DNA of 43,752 nt. Source: Nitrosomonas sp. Nm166 (lineage in GTDB: Bacteria > Pseudomonadota > Gammaproteobacteria > Burkholderiales > Nitrosomonadaceae). Positions 1-8,709 of the stretch are shown in pieces. The notes below the pieces were generated by a model. The model did no database searches. It saw only the letters and a list, made by a program, of their open reading frames with translations, and was not told the origin of the DNA. The stretch covers positions 1-43,752 of the forward strand of contig NZ_FONE01000026.1 of NCBI RefSeq assembly GCF_900112825.1, given 5' to 3'. The position numbers and the translations under genes are program-made. Within the stretch, counting starts at the first letter, position 1, and each line of letters begins with the position of its first letter.

Positions 1-34
1 CAAGTTGCTCCGTTCCACTTGCCTTCCGTGCCAT
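1..34 (-). CDS. possible 5' end of a gene running off the left edge
   Basis: A minus-strand ATG at 34-32 opens a frame (MARKASGTEQL...) that runs off the window, with an AGAGG-like ribosome binding site about six bases upstream. Eleven codons are too few to name a family. It may be chance. Confidence 0.2.
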   Translation of the reverse strand, partial: MARKASGTEQL

Positions 35-114
35 GATGACCTCTACCAAAGGTAAAGGCTTATATTATTACTGTTTCTATCTGTAATTGGAATTAGTCAA
101 GGATTTCTGGATTT

Positions 115-513
115 TTATTGCTTAGTAATTCGAGAACCACGCGCACCCTTATTGACGCGCTGCCGAAACGATCCGATCAGGTCTGGCGGATTCTCCTGAG
201 TAACTGCGTCATGAAATTGGCTCAAGATCGCGCCATCGTCCTTAACGGAGATCAGTGTTGGCAGCTTATGCTCACGCACCTGCTGGTATTCAAGCTCAGT
301 AATGGAAAAGGGCTGACCGGGAGGGTGAATCCATAACGCCGACCGATAATTCCGCACCCCGCTACATCTGCCAGACAGCTCTCGCGGATACGCGTTCGTC
401 AGCCGTATAACTTTCGACAACCGTACAATCACCGCCAAGAGCTTTCCGGACTGCTTCGCGCTCAGGGCCCAAATCGTTTTCAATGTCGATGAAAGATAAA
501 CTCTCATGGTCAA
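115..513 (-). pseudogene. DUF4062 domain gene, broken by about three frameshifts
   Basis: The uninterrupted frame begins MRVYLSSTLK and ends with the block PPGQPFSITELEYQQVREHK and VKDDGAILSQFHDAVTQ, which fits the DUF4062 pattern of an N-terminal xVFISST start, an SITELEY stretch and a P-x-L-x-F-V strand. The middle of the same frame is nonsense. The other two frames restore the family: frame 2 reads DLGPEREAVRKALGG...VVESYTADER, then frame 3 reads ESCLADVAGCGIIGRRYGF, before the sequence returns to frame 1 at PPGQPF. Three shifts in 400 bases make this a decayed gene rather than one sequencing slip. DUF4062 proteins are often N-terminal modules of larger NTPase or signalling proteins; here only the module remains. 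The function in this genome is presumably lost. Confidence 0.75.
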
Positions 514-683
514 TCAGAAAAGAAAGGGATAGTCGACTCATAGGAGAAAGTCGCCTGAAAATTTCTCAAAATAGATGGCTGTGAAATAATCACTGAAATG
601 ATGAGATTTGAGAAAATGATAAAAATAAACATACTCTTGATGCAGTGAAATATACGCAAAGCGATCTATGAAATCAATTTGTA

Positions 684-1694
684 TCAATCCAAAATATGCT
701 CGCCCAACAATAGCTTCAGGAATTTATCGCGCGTAGCACTCGATGAATCCCGATAAAGCGTATATTTCGCATGCTGATCCGGCTGTTCCGGGTTGATTTC
801 GATGCCCCAGAGCGGCGCCAGTGTCATCGGCAAATTGGAGTAACGCACATCCACCAATACATTCGGTTGTTCCGGGCGAATCGCGAGCAGCCCTGCTGAG
901 AAATGGCTGAAACGTGCAATGTCGTTCGCCAGCACTGATGAAGCGGGCAATGTGCTCAAATCGCGCTCCAGCACAAATTTATCAACCGATTCCCCGGGAT
1001 AAATGTGAGGCTCGGAAAACAAACCGACCCGGATGGCATCCACATATAATTTACCTTCAAATTGATAAATCGAGCGCCACAATACCAGATTGGCGAGTGT
1101 AGGCTTCACCAGTAACTCTTCAGCCTTATGCCCTCTTTCGGCAATCAATGTTTGAGCCACGGTTTCAGCGCGTTGCAATTGTATCCAGCCGAATGACAGG
1201 TAAGCGGCAGCCAGCAATAGCCCAATGCGCGCTGCAGCATGGCTATATTTCTTGAAAGCAACCACCATGGCGACCAGCAGGATCATTGTGAAAGCCGGAT
1301 CCAGCACAGAAATGATATTCAATGCTACGCGTGCATCGCTCAATGGCCAGAGCAGATTCGTGCCATAGCTGGTAAAAGCATCCAGCACGCCGCTTAAACA
1401 ATAGCCGAGCAAAGCAAATACATACAGGCGGGCAAAAGGCAAACGCTTACGCAAAAAAGGCCACAGCAGCAGCGCTGCAATCAAGGCGCCCAGCGGCACA
1501 AAAAACAGCGAATGCGTGAAATGACGATGAAACTCGATATTCAGTAGCGGATCATTTTCTGATTGAATCAGAATATCAGCATCGGCAACCAGGCCTGCAA
1601 AAAATCCGATACCGGTTGCCATGCGTATGTCTGGTTGCTTGGCACCTGATTGAGCCATTGTGGCGCCCAGCAATCCTTGAGTTAATAAGTCCAT
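684..1694 (-). CDS. YdjM-family inner-membrane metal-dependent hydrolase
   Basis: This 336-residue protein has several hydrophobic segments (about residues 27-40, 62-78, 90-110, 133-148 and 158-172) and the signature of the YdjM/DUF457 family: an N-terminal MDLLTQGLLGA, acidic residues D38 and D40, the cluster HRHFTHS at 56-62, then DAFTSYGTNLLWP. These His and Asp residues are the likely metal ligands. The C-terminal half is soluble and ends with a domain of unknown role. Family members are called membrane-bound metal-dependent hydrolases, but substrates are mostly unknown, although E. coli YdjM is LexA-controlled. The gene is divergent from the ydbH operon across about 120 bases. No SOS box was recognised upstream. 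The family call is firm and the biochemical role is not. Confidence 0.8.
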   Translation of the reverse strand: MDLLTQGLLGATMAQSGAKQPDIRMATGIGFFAGLVADADILIQSENDPLLNIEFHRHFTHSLFFVPLGALIAALLLWPFLRKRLPFARLYVFALLGYCLSGVLDAFTSYGTNLLWPLSDARVALNIISVLDPAFTMILLVAMVVAFKKYSHAAARIGLLLAAAYLSFGWIQLQRAETVAQTLIAERGHKAEELLVKPTLANLVLWRSIYQFEGKLYVDAIRVGLFSEPHIYPGESVDKFVLERDLSTLPASSVLANDIARFSHFSAGLLAIRPEQPNVLVDVRYSNLPMTLAPLWGIEINPEQPDQHAKYTLYRDSSSATRDKFLKLLLGEHILD

Positions 1695-1814
1695 AATTTA
1701 AAAGACAGTACGAAAAATTTTTTAAAATGACGTATAGTATAGAAAAGATGAAGGGTTTGAGTGCGATTTATTCTTATTGCCTTCGTTAAGGCGCAAAGAA
1801 ATAAGGGAAAATAA

Positions 1815-4247
1815 GTGAGTAAACATTTAAAAACCTGGTTACTGATTCTGACCAGCCTTATCATTATCGTCGGAGCTGGCCTTTACCTCTTTCGCCATTC
1901 GCTGCTGGAAGCACTGATTAGCGATCAACTACGCAAGCAGAATATTCCGCTGCAATCCGTTTCGGTGCTTGATGTTTCACTCAATGCTTTACGGTTGCAG
2001 GGTCTGACAGCAGGCGTTGACAAGGAAATGCGTGTTGACAAAATTCTGGTAACCTGGGATTTCAGTGATCTGCTTGCCGGCAAACCGATTGCGATAGAAA
2101 TCAGCGGCTTGCAAATAATGCTCGATCTAAGCAAGAAGCCTTCTCTTTCAGACTCCCTGCAATCAATGACTTCAGCCACAGAAAAGGATTTGACAATCCC
2201 TTGGCTGCCTATCCTTTCATTACGGGATTCAGCGATTCATTTCCATTCGACGGCAGGTGATTTGACTGTAGCGCTGTTCGGAGATATCACGCCAGGCCAA
2301 TCAGGAAATCAGGCGGTACATCTCAGCGCCATAGTTTCTGGCTCATTCGCTCAAACCAAAGTCATGCTGGCTGCAACTCTGGATAGGCAGGGCCATATGC
2401 AGGGTAAAATCACTGTCTCAGAAGGCACGCTCAATTCACCCGAAATCCAAATTTCCAGGTTTGCCGGTGAAACAACTTTTGCGCTAGCGGCACGGCATCT
2501 GCAACTGATCCAAACCGAATTCATGTTATCGGATATTCATCTGTCAGCAATACCGCTGCCAGAGTCAGTTCCTGAGCAGACATTCAAGCTGGATAATATG
2601 ACCATTAACCGGCTTACGCTTAAAGGAAATGCTCGCGGATCGCCTTTGAGCGGAGAGTTAGATCTAAATGTCGATGGCGGCCACCTGGCGGCGGAATCCG
2701 TAACCATTCAGCAGATGTCCATTTCACTGCCGCTACAGGTAAGCCTCAATCAGAAAATTGCACGAGTAGGTTTGAGAAATCCGGGGCAGATCAGGTTTGG
2801 CAAAATTGACTCCAGCTATGATCTGATCCTCCAAGGTCCGTTGGGATTTTCTATTTCCCAGGCAAATATTGAATGGGCAGAAAATATACTTAAACATCAA
2901 ATTGCAGTGACACCCACAAATTTTACCTTGCTGGCAAAGCAAGAAAAATCTCCAGCGATTGAAGCAAAGATCCGCCCTGGAGAAATCGTGTTGAGTGGAC
3001 AACTCAATGTCGATAAGAAATACCAAGGGGAAGTTACTCTCAGCAATGCCGCACTGTTGCTACCTCAATCCCACCTGCAATTAAAAAATATCTCGACCAA
3101 TTTGCATCTTGGTACCACACAAGCCAATAAAATTGCTGACTTCTCCATCGGCCAACTGCAGCATCTGACATCCGAGCCGCTGTTTGCACCGTTGTCCGTT
3201 TCCGGCAGCATCAGGAACGAAGCCGTTGCTGGAAAGCCGGCGGTATATGCATTGGATATTGCAGGTGGCGTGTCGACTGTGCGTTATTTAAAAATCACTG
3301 GCAAACACGCATCCGATAGCGGTAATGGCATGCTAAAGGCAGAGATTGTTCCGCTACGCTTTTCACCGGATGGCTTGCAACCGGATGCCCTTTCCCCCCT
3401 TCTTGGGTCATTGGATGATGTCAGCGGCTTGTTCAGCGCAAGCGCTCTAATTAAGTGGTCCAATGAAGGGATGCGCGACAGCCACGGTGCAGTCGAGTTA
3501 CAGAATGTATCGTTTGCTCGCGAGGCCGCGAAAATCGACAATCTGAATGTAACGCTCCATATAGAAGATTTATTATCTCCCAGTAGCCAGCCGAAACAAG
3601 CCATTACGGTCCAGCGCATCGATTTGGGCATACCTTTGGAAAATCTGTTGGTTTCCTATCAAATCGAAGACGGAGAATCACCTCGCATCATTCTTGAAAA
3701 AGCACAGTTTTCCATGATGGATGGCGTAGTGTCATTGGCACCCACGGTCATCAATCCGGCTTCTGCCCGTTCCGAGATCTTGATACACATCGATAATCTC
3801 AATCTCACAACCTTTTTTGATCTGATTCAGGTTAAAGGTCTCACGGGAAGCGGGCATCTCGACGGCGATATCCCGATTATCCTGGAGGAAGGTAATCAGG
3901 TCACGATAAAAAACGGCCGTCTCGCAGCCAAAGCACCCGGCATTCTGCGTTTAAAATTAGAAAAAGCTTCGCAGCTATTGGCCAGTGCAGGTGAGGAAAT
4001 AAATCTGTTACTGAAAGCGCTACAGGATTTTCACTACACTGAATTAACACTGAACCTGGACAAATCGGTCACGCACGATTTGATAGTCAAACTTTCCCTG
4101 TTAGGGAAAAATCCTGAGGTGAAAAAGGGACGATCTTTTCGTTTGAATATCAAACTGGAAACGGACATTGACAAGATCCTGGAAACTATCAATCAAGGAT
4201 ATAATTTATCTCATGAAATTCTGCGCGGTTCATTAAGGCTCCATTAA
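1815..4247 (+). CDS. ydbH: YdbH-family AsmA-like envelope protein
   Basis: This 810-residue protein has a single N-terminal membrane anchor (about residues 7-26) followed by a long periplasmic stretch dominated by beta strands. It fits the YdbH family (DctA-YdbH, PF11739) of the AsmA-like superfamily. In E. coli, YdbH acts redundantly with TamB and YhdP in carrying glycerophospholipids between the inner and outer membranes. The order ydbH, ynbE, ydbL here matches E. coli and strongly supports the call. The start is GTG at 1815; it directly follows an in-frame TAA, so no longer start exists, and a weak TAAGGGA lies about six bases upstream. It probably heads an operon with the next two genes, separated by 61 and 29 bases. 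Confidence 0.85.
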   Translation: MSKHLKTWLLILTSLIIIVGAGLYLFRHSLLEALISDQLRKQNIPLQSVSVLDVSLNALRLQGLTAGVDKEMRVDKILVTWDFSDLLAGKPIAIEISGLQIMLDLSKKPSLSDSLQSMTSATEKDLTIPWLPILSLRDSAIHFHSTAGDLTVALFGDITPGQSGNQAVHLSAIVSGSFAQTKVMLAATLDRQGHMQGKITVSEGTLNSPEIQISRFAGETTFALAARHLQLIQTEFMLSDIHLSAIPLPESVPEQTFKLDNMTINRLTLKGNARGSPLSGELDLNVDGGHLAAESVTIQQMSISLPLQVSLNQKIARVGLRNPGQIRFGKIDSSYDLILQGPLGFSISQANIEWAENILKHQIAVTPTNFTLLAKQEKSPAIEAKIRPGEIVLSGQLNVDKKYQGEVTLSNAALLLPQSHLQLKNISTNLHLGTTQANKIADFSIGQLQHLTSEPLFAPLSVSGSIRNEAVAGKPAVYALDIAGGVSTVRYLKITGKHASDSGNGMLKAEIVPLRFSPDGLQPDALSPLLGSLDDVSGLFSASALIKWSNEGMRDSHGAVELQNVSFAREAAKIDNLNVTLHIEDLLSPSSQPKQAITVQRIDLGIPLENLLVSYQIEDGESPRIILEKAQFSMMDGVVSLAPTVINPASARSEILIHIDNLNLTTFFDLIQVKGLTGSGHLDGDIPIILEEGNQVTIKNGRLAAKAPGILRLKLEKASQLLASAGEEINLLLKALQDFHYTELTLNLDKSVTHDLIVKLSLLGKNPEVKKGRSFRLNIKLETDIDKILETINQGYNLSHEILRGSLRLH

Positions 4248-4308
4248 GTTATACTGCGCTACATTAAAGCCAGGAAGCAAATAAAAGCTCATTAAAAGGA
4301 GTGCAATC

Positions 4309-4524
4309 ATGCGCCACATTGATCAAATGGCAGATGCCATACTTGCGAAAGTAATACTGACCCTTTGCTGCTTGTTAATGACTGCCTGCGCACCCACAGT
4401 GAAAGTCGATCCTCCCGAGGAACCGATCACTATTAATCTCAATATCAAGCTAGATGCCGATATTCGAGTAAAGCTTGAAGAAGAAGCTAAAAAAGATATC
4501 GCTGCCAATCCTGGCATCTTCTAA
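4309..4524 (+). CDS. ynbE: YnbE-like outer-membrane lipoprotein
   Basis: This 71-residue protein has an N-terminal hydrophobic stretch ending in a lipobox (M-T-A-C27), so the mature lipoprotein would be about 45 residues. The mature part, with INLNIKLDADIRVKLEEE, matches the YnbE-like lipoprotein family (PF13617). In E. coli, YnbE is the outer-membrane partner of YdbH and is thought to pair with its C-terminal beta strands to complete the lipid bridge. A good ribosome binding site (AAAAGGAG) sits about eight bases before the ATG. The position between ydbH and ydbL confirms the assignment. The residue at -3 of the lipobox is Met, which is less usual but tolerated. Confidence 0.85.
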   Translation: MRHIDQMADAILAKVILTLCCLLMTACAPTVKVDPPEEPITINLNIKLDADIRVKLEEEAKKDIAANPGIF

Positions 4525-4553
4525 TGCTCACCAGATAAAAGGAGAATAATCAC

Positions 4554-4904
4554 ATGCCCTATGTTCCAAAGAGGATCATTACAAGACCCTTGTGGGGAAT
4601 TATGAATACCATTCTGCTGACATTGTCGCTTCTCGGGGCATCTGTATGGGCTGATAGCCTGGAAAGCTTACGCGCATCCGGCGCTATCGGTGAAAGTTAT
4701 AATGGCTATGTGATAGCGCGAGACCCTGGTGCAAAGGCCGAAGCTGATGCGATTAACGCCAGACGCAGTGCGATTTATCAGGAAAAAGCCGCTGCCCAGG
4801 GTATCGACATTGAACAGGTGGGAAAAGTGTATGCAGAAGAAATCATCCGGCAGGTCCCGCCAGGAACCTGGATTCAGATCAATGGGCAATGGAAAAAGAA
4901 ATAA
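4554..4904 (+). CDS. ydbL: YdbL family (DUF1318) periplasmic protein
   Basis: This 116-residue protein has a signal peptide (hydrophobic core about residues 16-32, likely cleavage after SVWA) and a mature domain with the DUF1318 features GAIGESYNGYV, AINARRSAIYQEKAA and a C-terminal PPGTWIQINGQWKKK. In E. coli, YdbL is encoded with YdbH and YnbE and has been proposed to act as a chaperone-like modulator of the pair. The upstream AAAGGAG supports the ATG at 4554. A shorter start at the Met before NTILLT would keep the signal peptide and is possible. It is the last gene of the operon and converges on the DUF3047 gene. Confidence 0.85.
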   Translation: MPYVPKRIITRPLWGIMNTILLTLSLLGASVWADSLESLRASGAIGESYNGYVIARDPGAKAEADAINARRSAIYQEKAAAQGIDIEQVGKVYAEEIIRQVPPGTWIQINGQWKKK

Positions 4905-4981
4905 CAAAAGAGCTCATAATGACATGCTTTCTTGTTAACCGCGAAATCTATAAGAATCCAGCTTCTCATCACTGAAGATCA

Positions 4982-5623
4982 TTATTTTTCTGTAAACCAG
5001 ATATCACCGTACCAGGCTGTAGCCCTTCCACCTGCGTTATCCGTATCGGTCATAATGGCCACGGCATCGGCTTGACCAGGCTCTTCACCGAAGGCACGGC
5101 GGTAATCAGCACGCACGTCCCGGCGTTCGCTGATCCATTGACCAGCCCGATCAGAGCCTGATTCTATTGCAATCATGTGTGCATTGCTGGTAAAGGCATT
5201 GGGCCAGCTGCTGCCAACCGGCTGCTTGTTCGACCACACGTAATTGATGGCGCGGGTACGCCAAAACATCACGCCACCGGAAAATACCACATAAACTCGT
5301 GCCGGATAATCATCGCCTGCGCGGGTGCGCTCATCATTACCCGTCAATATATTGCCAACCTTCCATCTCCAGTGAAGGATGGGTGTTTTGTCAAGATCGA
5401 CGCTGACTTCGCGATAGCGCCCCGAAGCCGCTGCACTGCTGTCAGCACGCAAGGCAAGCTGTCCATCCGAGTTCTCCAGCGCATAACGGGTTTCGCCAAC
5501 AAAAGCTTTTTTCTGCCATTCACTTAGATCACCTTGTGAGAAACGGGCGATATCTACACGCTCACCTTCTGCCCATGACATAGCCGGCAGACTGATTACC
5601 ATCCAGAATAAGAATTTCCTCAT
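4982..5623 (-). CDS. exported DUF3047 protein
   Basis: This 213-residue protein has a clear signal peptide (cleavage near SWA/EG at about residue 18). The mature part carries the DUF3047 pattern: HWRWKV, GDDYPARVYVVF, an INYVWSN segment, IAIESG, RRDVRADYRRAFGEEP and a C-terminal AIMTDTDNAG...WYGDIWF. The family looks like a secreted beta-sandwich, but no biochemical role is established. The gene begins three bases after the stop of the upstream lipoprotein gene, so the two are almost certainly co-transcribed and may work together in the periplasm. It converges with ydbL, and no strong terminator was seen between them. Confidence 0.8.
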   Translation of the reverse strand: MRKFLFWMVISLPAMSWAEGERVDIARFSQGDLSEWQKKAFVGETRYALENSDGQLALRADSSAAASGRYREVSVDLDKTPILHWRWKVGNILTGNDERTRAGDDYPARVYVVFSGGVMFWRTRAINYVWSNKQPVGSSWPNAFTSNAHMIAIESGSDRAGQWISERRDVRADYRRAFGEEPGQADAVAIMTDTDNAGGRATAWYGDIWFTEK

Positions 5624-5626
5624 GCG

Positions 5627-7186
5627 TTATTGCATCTTCTCAAATAGCGATTCGATGAGAAACGCATCGTCAAAATGACGACGTCCGTTAAAAGCAGTGG
5701 CATGATGTCCCCATTGGCGCATTGCGCCGGGTGAGCGAACACCCATCGGCCACAGAATAAAGCGTTCCGGTCGCTCCGTTCCAGCAATCAGTCCATATTC
5801 ACCGAACAAGCTGCGATACCCTTCATCCGCAGGTAACGAGCGTAATACATTATAATCCCCCCACGCCAGCGGCTGACTCGCCGGTATCACCGATGATTGA
5901 CTGCCTAGCACATTATCATGATAGACCCGCTGGATGAAATGAGTACGGGAAGCAATGCGCAGCACCAACGATTGTTGCTCGGGCGCCGATTGCGGCAGTA
6001 GTGGCGCTTCAAAATAGAGAGAGGGCAAATCTTGACGCAAGCGCAACTGGTGACTCAGGAAGAATTGATGATAGCAGCCACAGTTATGAATGGTATCGTA
6101 AAGCCAAGGCTTTCCATTCGGCCCTAGAGTTACCCGCCAGTTAATGCCGTCGAGTTTACCGGCATAGATGTCATCTCCCGGGCGCGCTGGAAACCAGACA
6201 ATATAATTAAGCTGCAGCAACACTTGATCGCCGAAACGTGTATGTGAAATCTTGTGATAGAGCGTTGAGTGGGTGATGTCTACAGTCGCCTCGTTTCCCC
6301 TCCAGCCTACCCTGCCGATATGATCGTTCTCGTCTACGACATCCACTTCCCATATTGGTGCAAACGTGGCAAAAAGCTGCTCCAATTCAGCAGCCATGGG
6401 CAACGGAATCCCGAGTGGATCACGCGAACGTTGCAGGATATCGCTGATTTGCTGAGTGTTGAGAGGTTTAGGTTTATTAGGTAATGGAATGCCTGTTGCG
6501 GTAATATTGGTCGTTGCAGGTGGCAACCAACGCACCAGTTTACCCATAACAGGCAGTAATGCGAGCGGTGTGGCGAAGGTATCATGTGTTCTGCTATGCC
6601 ATGCGGATATACCGGCAGAAACAAGCGGGGCAGTAATTGGATAAAGCCCCAATACCTGCCACCAGGTCACGTAGTCATCCGGAATGCGGACGGCCTCGCG
6701 CAGCCGGACAGGAAGTGCCGTGCCCGGTCTCATTAGATCAACCATGATCAATAAATCACGGCAACTGTTGAGTTCGTCAAGTACAGTATCTTTTTGCCGC
6801 CCTCCCATTGCTGTGGAAGGTAAATTGCGTAACTCTAATGCACGCGCTCGAGCATCAAGATCAGCCATATGATCAATCCATGCTGACCACTGTGGCGATG
6901 CATCGCTGAGTTCGTGGCTGAACGAGGACAGCAGACGTGTCGTGCGAAGATAGGGAAAACCTTGAATTCGAAATGCACCATAGTCACGCATACCTGCATC
7001 ATCAATAGCAGCATCAACCTCTTCATACAAAGCCCGGCAGGCTGTCTGGGTAATATCTATCGGTGCAGCCATTGGTGCAGCCGTTCTAGTTTTTACGGCA
7101 ACACAACCAGTCAGAAATAGCACGCTGCAGATAAGAACCACCTGCATCATCGGTATCATGCATTTTGAATGTTCGAAATTATTCAT
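5627..7186 (-). CDS. large lipoprotein of unknown function
   Basis: I chose the ATG at 7186 (519 residues) because GGGGGAAAG lies just upstream; a start 36 bases further up is possible. The N-terminus has a hydrophobic core ending in a lipobox, LFLTGC, so the protein is probably an envelope lipoprotein. The mature region is about 490 residues, soluble, with notable segments WEVDVVDENDHIGRVGW, LNYIVWFPARPGDD, NCGCYHQFF and RRHFDDAFLIESLFEK. I do not recognise a named domain. The NCGCYHQ cluster and the conserved-looking HxxF elements suggest a metal or redox site, but that is only inference. It is the first gene of an operon with the DUF3047 protein. Confidence 0.7.
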   Translation of the reverse strand: MNNFEHSKCMIPMMQVVLICSVLFLTGCVAVKTRTAAPMAAPIDITQTACRALYEEVDAAIDDAGMRDYGAFRIQGFPYLRTTRLLSSFSHELSDASPQWSAWIDHMADLDARARALELRNLPSTAMGGRQKDTVLDELNSCRDLLIMVDLMRPGTALPVRLREAVRIPDDYVTWWQVLGLYPITAPLVSAGISAWHSRTHDTFATPLALLPVMGKLVRWLPPATTNITATGIPLPNKPKPLNTQQISDILQRSRDPLGIPLPMAAELEQLFATFAPIWEVDVVDENDHIGRVGWRGNEATVDITHSTLYHKISHTRFGDQVLLQLNYIVWFPARPGDDIYAGKLDGINWRVTLGPNGKPWLYDTIHNCGCYHQFFLSHQLRLRQDLPSLYFEAPLLPQSAPEQQSLVLRIASRTHFIQRVYHDNVLGSQSSVIPASQPLAWGDYNVLRSLPADEGYRSLFGEYGLIAGTERPERFILWPMGVRSPGAMRQWGHHATAFNGRRHFDDAFLIESLFEKMQ

Positions 7187-7608
7187 GAACTTTCCCCCGC
7201 TATGCAATTGCTTATTGCTCACTGTGAACTCATCAACGCTGAAAAAATGCGCGCTGTGTCAAATTACAATACCGTCATTACATTGTGTATGTATTATTAA
7301 TTCCTTCTTTATTTAATTAAGCTTAGATCAAAAAGCTTTCATTGTCGAAAAGAATGCGTTAAGCTTTTTTAAAGCTTATTATTTAACAGTTAAAGAAGAA
7401 GAGAAACAAAATCATTTATTATTCGTCTCATAGTGTTATTGGATTCTTATATTGGATGTATGTTTTTCAGAATACGCTGCCAGGATGAAATAGACGGTGA
7501 GTCCTTTCAGCGGAAGTTACCTGGATTTTCCTTATTCCGCAGTTAAGAGAATTTAGAATTTAGCTACGGAAGAACAAAATAATCATTTGATTTAAGGAGG
7601 AGAAGAAA
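7187..7608. other. divergent intergenic region
   Basis: This AT-rich 422-base gap separates the outward-facing lipoprotein operon and RTX gene and must hold both promoters. No clear sigma-70 pair stood out. It contains a perfect inverted repeat at 7360-7378 (TAAGCTTT-TTT-AAAGCTTA) and further AAGCTT-type copies near 7319 and 7333. The repeats could be a regulator site or a small hairpin. No gene was seen. Confidence 0.5.
7594..7608 (+). promoter_or_regulatory. very strong Shine-Dalgarno for the RTX gene
   Basis: The leader reads AAGGAGGAGAAGAAA directly before ATG. It is nearly identical to the leader of the other calcium-type protein at 14548 (AAGGAGGAGAAAAG), suggesting high expression and common descent of the leader. 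Confidence 0.6.
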
Positions 7609-8694
7609 ATGGCATTCCATATTTTCCACATTAACGAAGTGTATTCCAATGCTGATGGAACTGTTCAATTCATTGAATTCGTGGGCGATGCCGACGGTCA
7701 GCACGTGTGGGCAGGGCATTCGATCACCTCGAGCGACGGTACCAACACGAATACCTATTCTATCAACACCAATCTACCCAACGCAGCGACCAGCGGCAAA
7801 TCGGTACTGGTTGCAACTCAAGGGTTTGCGGATTTAGGTATTGTTACGCCTGACTACATCATTCCGAACGGATTCTTGTTTACCACCAATGGCAGTATCA
7901 ATTTTCCAGGAATGTTTGGGGGTACACTCAGTTGGTCGCAGTTACCGACTGACGGGGGACTGTCACTTAATCGTAATGGTACGACTGGAATCAATTCCCC
8001 AACGAATTTTGCCGGTAACACAGGCACTGTACCTGTACAGAACAACGTGATCTCAGGCACCGATGGTCCTGATAATTTGGCAGGTACGACAGGGGATGAT
8101 GTTATTCAGGCTGTCGGTGGCAATGATACGTTGAATGGTGAAGGCGGCAATGACACATTGGATGGTGGCTCGGGTATCGATACCGTAATCTACAGCAATA
8201 GCCGCGCGAGCTACTCAATCTCAGGAACAGCATCCGGCATAAGTGTTTCTGGACCAGATGGTAACGATACATTATCTGGTATCGAACGTTTCCGATTTGC
8301 AGATAGAAATTTTGCTATTGATCTTAACGACGGACAAGCGACTAACAATACAGTCCGTATCATCGGTGCAGCGTTCGATGCACCTGCTATCCAGGAGCAT
8401 CCAGATTATGTGGGCGTCGGACTGAATCTGTTCGATTCTGGTCAAAGTGTGCTTGAAGTATCACAACTCGTAGTTGATTTTATGAATCTCAGCAATGAGA
8501 ATTTTGTGGATACGGTTTTTCAAAATATAGTCGGTACAGCCCCTACGCCTGCAGAACATGATTTTTATGTCGGAATGCTGGAAGGCGGAACATCCACTCA
8601 GGCGCAATTGCTGGAACTTGCAGCCAATTCTGACGTAAACGAAACGAACATCAATCTCGTCGGGCTTCAGCAAAGTGGCGTAGAGTTCGTTTAA
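7609..8694 (+). CDS. RTX-repeat secreted protein with a DUF4214 C-terminus
   Basis: This 361-residue protein has no classical signal peptide. Residues 1-140 start FHINEVYSNADGTVQFIEF and look like a lamin-tail-like beta-sandwich. Residues about 150-190 contain glycine/aspartate nonapeptides (GGNDTLNGE, GGNDTLDGG), which bind calcium in RTX proteins. Residues about 296-345 (ENFVDTVFQNIVGTAPT...LLELAANSDVN) fit DUF4214, common in type I secreted proteins and often near S-layer or protease substrates. The C-terminus lacks cysteine and ends in hydrophobic residues, as in type I secretion signals. No transporter is nearby, so secretion would use a distant ABC/MFP/TolC set. It converges with the RlpA-like gene, only 15 bases away. 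Confidence 0.8.
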   Translation: MAFHIFHINEVYSNADGTVQFIEFVGDADGQHVWAGHSITSSDGTNTNTYSINTNLPNAATSGKSVLVATQGFADLGIVTPDYIIPNGFLFTTNGSINFPGMFGGTLSWSQLPTDGGLSLNRNGTTGINSPTNFAGNTGTVPVQNNVISGTDGPDNLAGTTGDDVIQAVGGNDTLNGEGGNDTLDGGSGIDTVIYSNSRASYSISGTASGISVSGPDGNDTLSGIERFRFADRNFAIDLNDGQATNNTVRIIGAAFDAPAIQEHPDYVGVGLNLFDSGQSVLEVSQLVVDFMNLSNENFVDTVFQNIVGTAPTPAEHDFYVGMLEGGTSTQAQLLELAANSDVNETNINLVGLQQSGVEFV

Positions 8695-8709
8695 TTGAAC
8701 TGGGCTTGT

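Noticed and set aside
118..336. Plus-strand frame opposite the DUF4062 remnant
   Set aside because: It is the complement of the decayed gene, with no ribosome site or family resemblance.
3284..3631. Minus-strand frame inside ydbH
   Set aside because: It is a shadow of ydbH.
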